Below are positions 56,123-64,000 of a stretch of 64,000 bases of DNA, one piece after another. A program made the translations under genes and the position numbers. This DNA is from Megalobrama amblycephala (lineage: Eukaryota > Chordata > Actinopteri > Cypriniformes > Xenocyprididae), in the NCBI RefSeq assembly GCF_018812025.1, contig NC_063045.1:15124919-15188918 (forward strand), read 5' to 3'. The notes beneath the pieces are model-generated. The model did not search any database, was not told the DNA's origin, and saw only the letters and a program-made list of their open reading frames with translations. Position 1 is the first letter of the stretch. Each line of letters begins with the position of its first letter.

Positions 56123-56873
56123 TTAAGCTCAAGCAGCGCGAACGGGAAAAACACTAATAAAGCAGACAGCGCCAGTTATCGTACAAAACGTAGCATACAT
56201 AATACACTCGAGTCAGTATATGGTTATCGTGTTTATATTGTTTAACATGTTCATGTTGAGAAAAACAATATCCACATGCTCGGGTGAGAAAACGAGCTGC
56301 TGACAGACGTTGCAGTGACACAATGATAATGATGATACATAACGGTGTGCTGAGCTAAGTTTCTAACAGCAGCACTTTGTTTTCTATTCGTAAATATATC
56401 TTCCTCGACGAAACATAAAGGAAGCCTATGTCTCAAAATCATTTTGCAATCAGACAAGTTATCATCTTGGCTCACTCGGGGATAATTTACAATTGCGCTT
56501 ACCTGTCGTGAATGCAGTGATGGACAGCTGTCTTTCCTCATTCGACGGGTGTTTTGATTTCATGTGCTTTCTCATTATGGTGGTGATATTATGATAACTC
56601 AGTTTCATTAATTAATTTGATTAAAAGTAATTCCATTTTGTAAGATCATTTTCATCTAAGTAATTCCAAACTTCGCGAGGCAGACGACAACATTTTGTGA
56701 CGATCAAATAAAATAAACTTGTTAAACACGCTCCACAGCGCCACCCAGTTTTAGTGCTTAGGATTTAAGATCGAATATTCGACTATTTGTGCACACCCCT
56801 ACTGTTTAACTAATTAAATGTGCTGCATTTCTATCGCCTCCCAGTTTTGTTTCTCCCATTTCTGCCAAGTTAA
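56123..56873. other. Short gap between two palindromic MITEs
   Basis: No gene recognised. A 96-codon frame on the minus strand (56251-56541) has no motif. Confidence 0.4.
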
Positions 56874-57648
56874 AGGGTTAGTTCACCCAAAAATGAAAAT
56901 TCTGTAATTTATTACTTACCCTCATGTCGTTCCACACCCATAAGACCTTTGTTAATCTTCGGAACACAAATTAAGATATTTTTGTTGAAATCCGATGGCT
57001 CCGTGAGGCCTGCATAGGGAGCAATGACATTTCCTCTCTCAAGATCCATAAAGGTACTAAAAACATATTTAAATCAGTTCATGCGAGTACAGTGGCTCAA
57101 TATTAATATTATAAAGCGACGAGAATATTTTTGGTGCACCAAAAAAAACAAAATAACGACTTATTTAGTGATGGCCGATTTCAAAACACTGCTTCATGAA
57201 GCTTCAGAGCACAAATGAATCAGTGTATCAAATTTGCTGTTCGGAGCGCCAAAGTCACGTGATTTCAGCTGTTGGCAGTTTGACAAGTGATCTGAATCAT
57301 GATTCCTGATTCATTTGTGCTCCGAAGCTGCATGAAGGAGTGTTTTGAAATCGGCCATCACAAATTATTTTGGGGTTTTTTGGCACACCAAAAATATTCT
57401 TGTCGCTTTATAATATTAATATTGAGCCACTGTACTCACATGAACCGATTTAAATATGTTTTTAGTACCTTTATGGATCTTGAGAGAGGAAGTACCTTTG
57501 CCGTCTATGCAGGCCTCACAGAGCCATCGGATTTCAACTAAAATATCTTAATTTGTGTTCTGAAGAAGAACGAAGGTCTTATGGGTGTGGAACGGCATGA
57601 GGGTGAGTAATAAATTACAGAATTTTCATTTTTGGGTGAACTAAACCT
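56874..57648. mobile_element. Long-palindrome TTAA MITE (copy B)
   Basis: This 775-bp element begins agggttagttcacccaaaa and ends tttgggtgaactaaacct, flanked by TTAA. It has the same interior as 8033-8799, including ttcctctctcaagatccata and the gtcacgtgatttcagc centre. Confidence 0.9.
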
Positions 57649-58076
57649 TTAAAGTCTACTCTTGACTAAGGTCCATTATAGTTAAAATTGATTGAATGCC
57701 AAGCTCTAATTCATGCGGCCTGTTAAGGCAATCACTTTATTAGTACATATTTAACGTCAAAGTATTAAACTTTAAGCACTCCCATTTGTCCCACACATTT
57801 GTGATGGGAACAAGAATAGGCAAACATGACTGGTGCGTTGGTTTCAAAGTAGTCTGACTTGGTGAGCAAAAATACCTACAGACTTTCAAGAAGAAACCTG
57901 AGATTCAACTTTTTTTTTTTTTTTCTTTCTTTTTTTTTTAAAGACCAAGTCACCAAAGAAGCATTCTAACAAGTTTTGCATAAACAAATGCCACTCACAA
58001 ATATTAAATTGTTATTATTAGCTATTGTGTATGCTGCATAAATTAATCCGTTGTGACCCAAACTAGGGGTGCAGAC

Positions 58077-58082
58077 TTTAAT
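58077..58082 (-). terminator. Poly(A) signal of btbd2
   Basis: ATTAAA on the minus strand about 830 bp beyond the btbd2 stop codon. The sequence between is repeat-free and consistent with a 3' UTR (58083-58913). Confidence 0.4.
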
Positions 58083-58913
58083 TAAATATACAGAAACAAG
58101 ACAAGGACATTATATTTACAGCGCTTACAAGGTAAGCATTGGTACATTCATGAAGCTGTTTCCTGTTCATTTTCCTTATAATCAACATCTCAAGAAAATA
58201 TTCAAATTCTGTAACAGAAATGTGTTCAGTATTTCACTGCAGTCAATACTTAGAGATTTTATACATAGTGGCATTGTGAATGCAAGTGCTCTTGTGGTTT
58301 ATCACTATTAACAAGGTGGGGAACTATCTTAAAACAACACCATATAAACATCTACTGATCACACTGCCATCAAAGAAATCGAGTTTCACCTCTATCAAGG
58401 GGTGCAGGCCACTCAAAATGGGTACATAACAGTCAGTTTTACATTGAATTGAAGTCTTAAGATGTAGTGTACTTTCCCCAAACTTGCCGTTGCGCCTGGA
58501 GCTGAAGTGCATCAGTGCGATTTGAAGGACTGATAAGTTGAACAATCAAGGGTCAAACATGGGACCAAAAGAAACACCTCTTGTCAACATTCAAATAAAA
58601 CGGACAAATGAGAGTTAATGAACTGTACCTGTAGTAGATCATTGCAATGACAGAGTTCAGCTATTCATTAATTAGCAATGAAATTGGCTGGTCATAACAT
58701 CAAAGTGGTACTACGAGGTGCTACTTGGGAAGAAACAGAAACTGTACCCTAAGTACACTTTGAAGGACTGAATTCTCATGCTTCAAATCTTAAAAACAAA
58801 AGCCTTTAGAAATGAGAGATCAGTATTTGGTCACCAGTCTACATAGAGACCAGTGAATTGGCCACAAAATGCTATGCAAGAGTCTTCAATCATGAGATGA
58901 TTCTGCTTGGTCA

Positions 58914-64000
<5,087 letters not shown>

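Overview
The window is vertebrate nuclear DNA, almost certainly from a cyprinid-type teleost. It carries intron-split genes with GT/AG junctions, a V-SINE-type tRNA-derived repeat, several Tc1/mariner remnants, a Ty3/Gypsy remnant, and many palindromic TTAA-flanked miniature elements of the kind abundant in carp and zebrafish relatives. The species cannot be fixed from the sequence alone.

Four protein-gene loci are recognisable, all on the right-hand side. They are an intronless relaxin-family GPCR of the RXFP3 group (29140-30342, minus), a complete ten-exon creb3l3 liver/ER bZIP gene (35046-41053, minus), an eef2 elongation-factor locus (about 48950-54740, plus), and the 3' two-thirds of btbd2 (58077 to beyond 64000, minus). 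creb3l3, eef2 and btbd2 all map to human 19p13.3, so this looks like a homologous block. creb3l3 and eef2 are divergent; eef2 and btbd2 are convergent.

The most notable locus is eef2. Its exons are well conserved, but exon 2 carries an exact 13-nt deletion (frameshift after the P-loop), and about 141 codons (domain III and the start of domain IV) plus an intron are missing where two exons are fused out of frame. As it stands it cannot encode EF-2. One of its introns nevertheless holds an apparently intact C/D-box snoRNA whose D' guide matches the 28S rRNA target of SNORD37 (U37), the snoRNA known from mammalian EEF2. A TATA box and a 5'TOP-like start also remain.

Positions 1-29000 are a gene desert. 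It contains degraded Tc1 and Gypsy elements, nested palindromic MITEs, microsatellites, and three repeat-poor islands (about 1640-2540, 16030-16620, 18120-18960) that could be conserved non-coding elements. Introns and intergenic gaps further right are also dominated by MITEs. Three large stacks are elements inserted inside elements: 7.6-9.0 kb (three levels), 23.9-25.4 kb (two levels) and 61.2-63.1 kb (three or four levels, filling a btbd2 intron). Two related elements of about 950 bp (31784-32740 and 43620-44562) each carry the same perfect 18-bp palindrome with a TTACGTAA core.

Functional links between the genes are loose. creb3l3 is an ER-anchored metabolic transcription factor with an HNF4/DR1-like site just upstream of its start. 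eef2/SNORD37 belongs to the translation machinery. btbd2 is a BTB-BACK-PHR adaptor. The receptor is a peptide-hormone GPCR. No operon-like logic is expected or seen.
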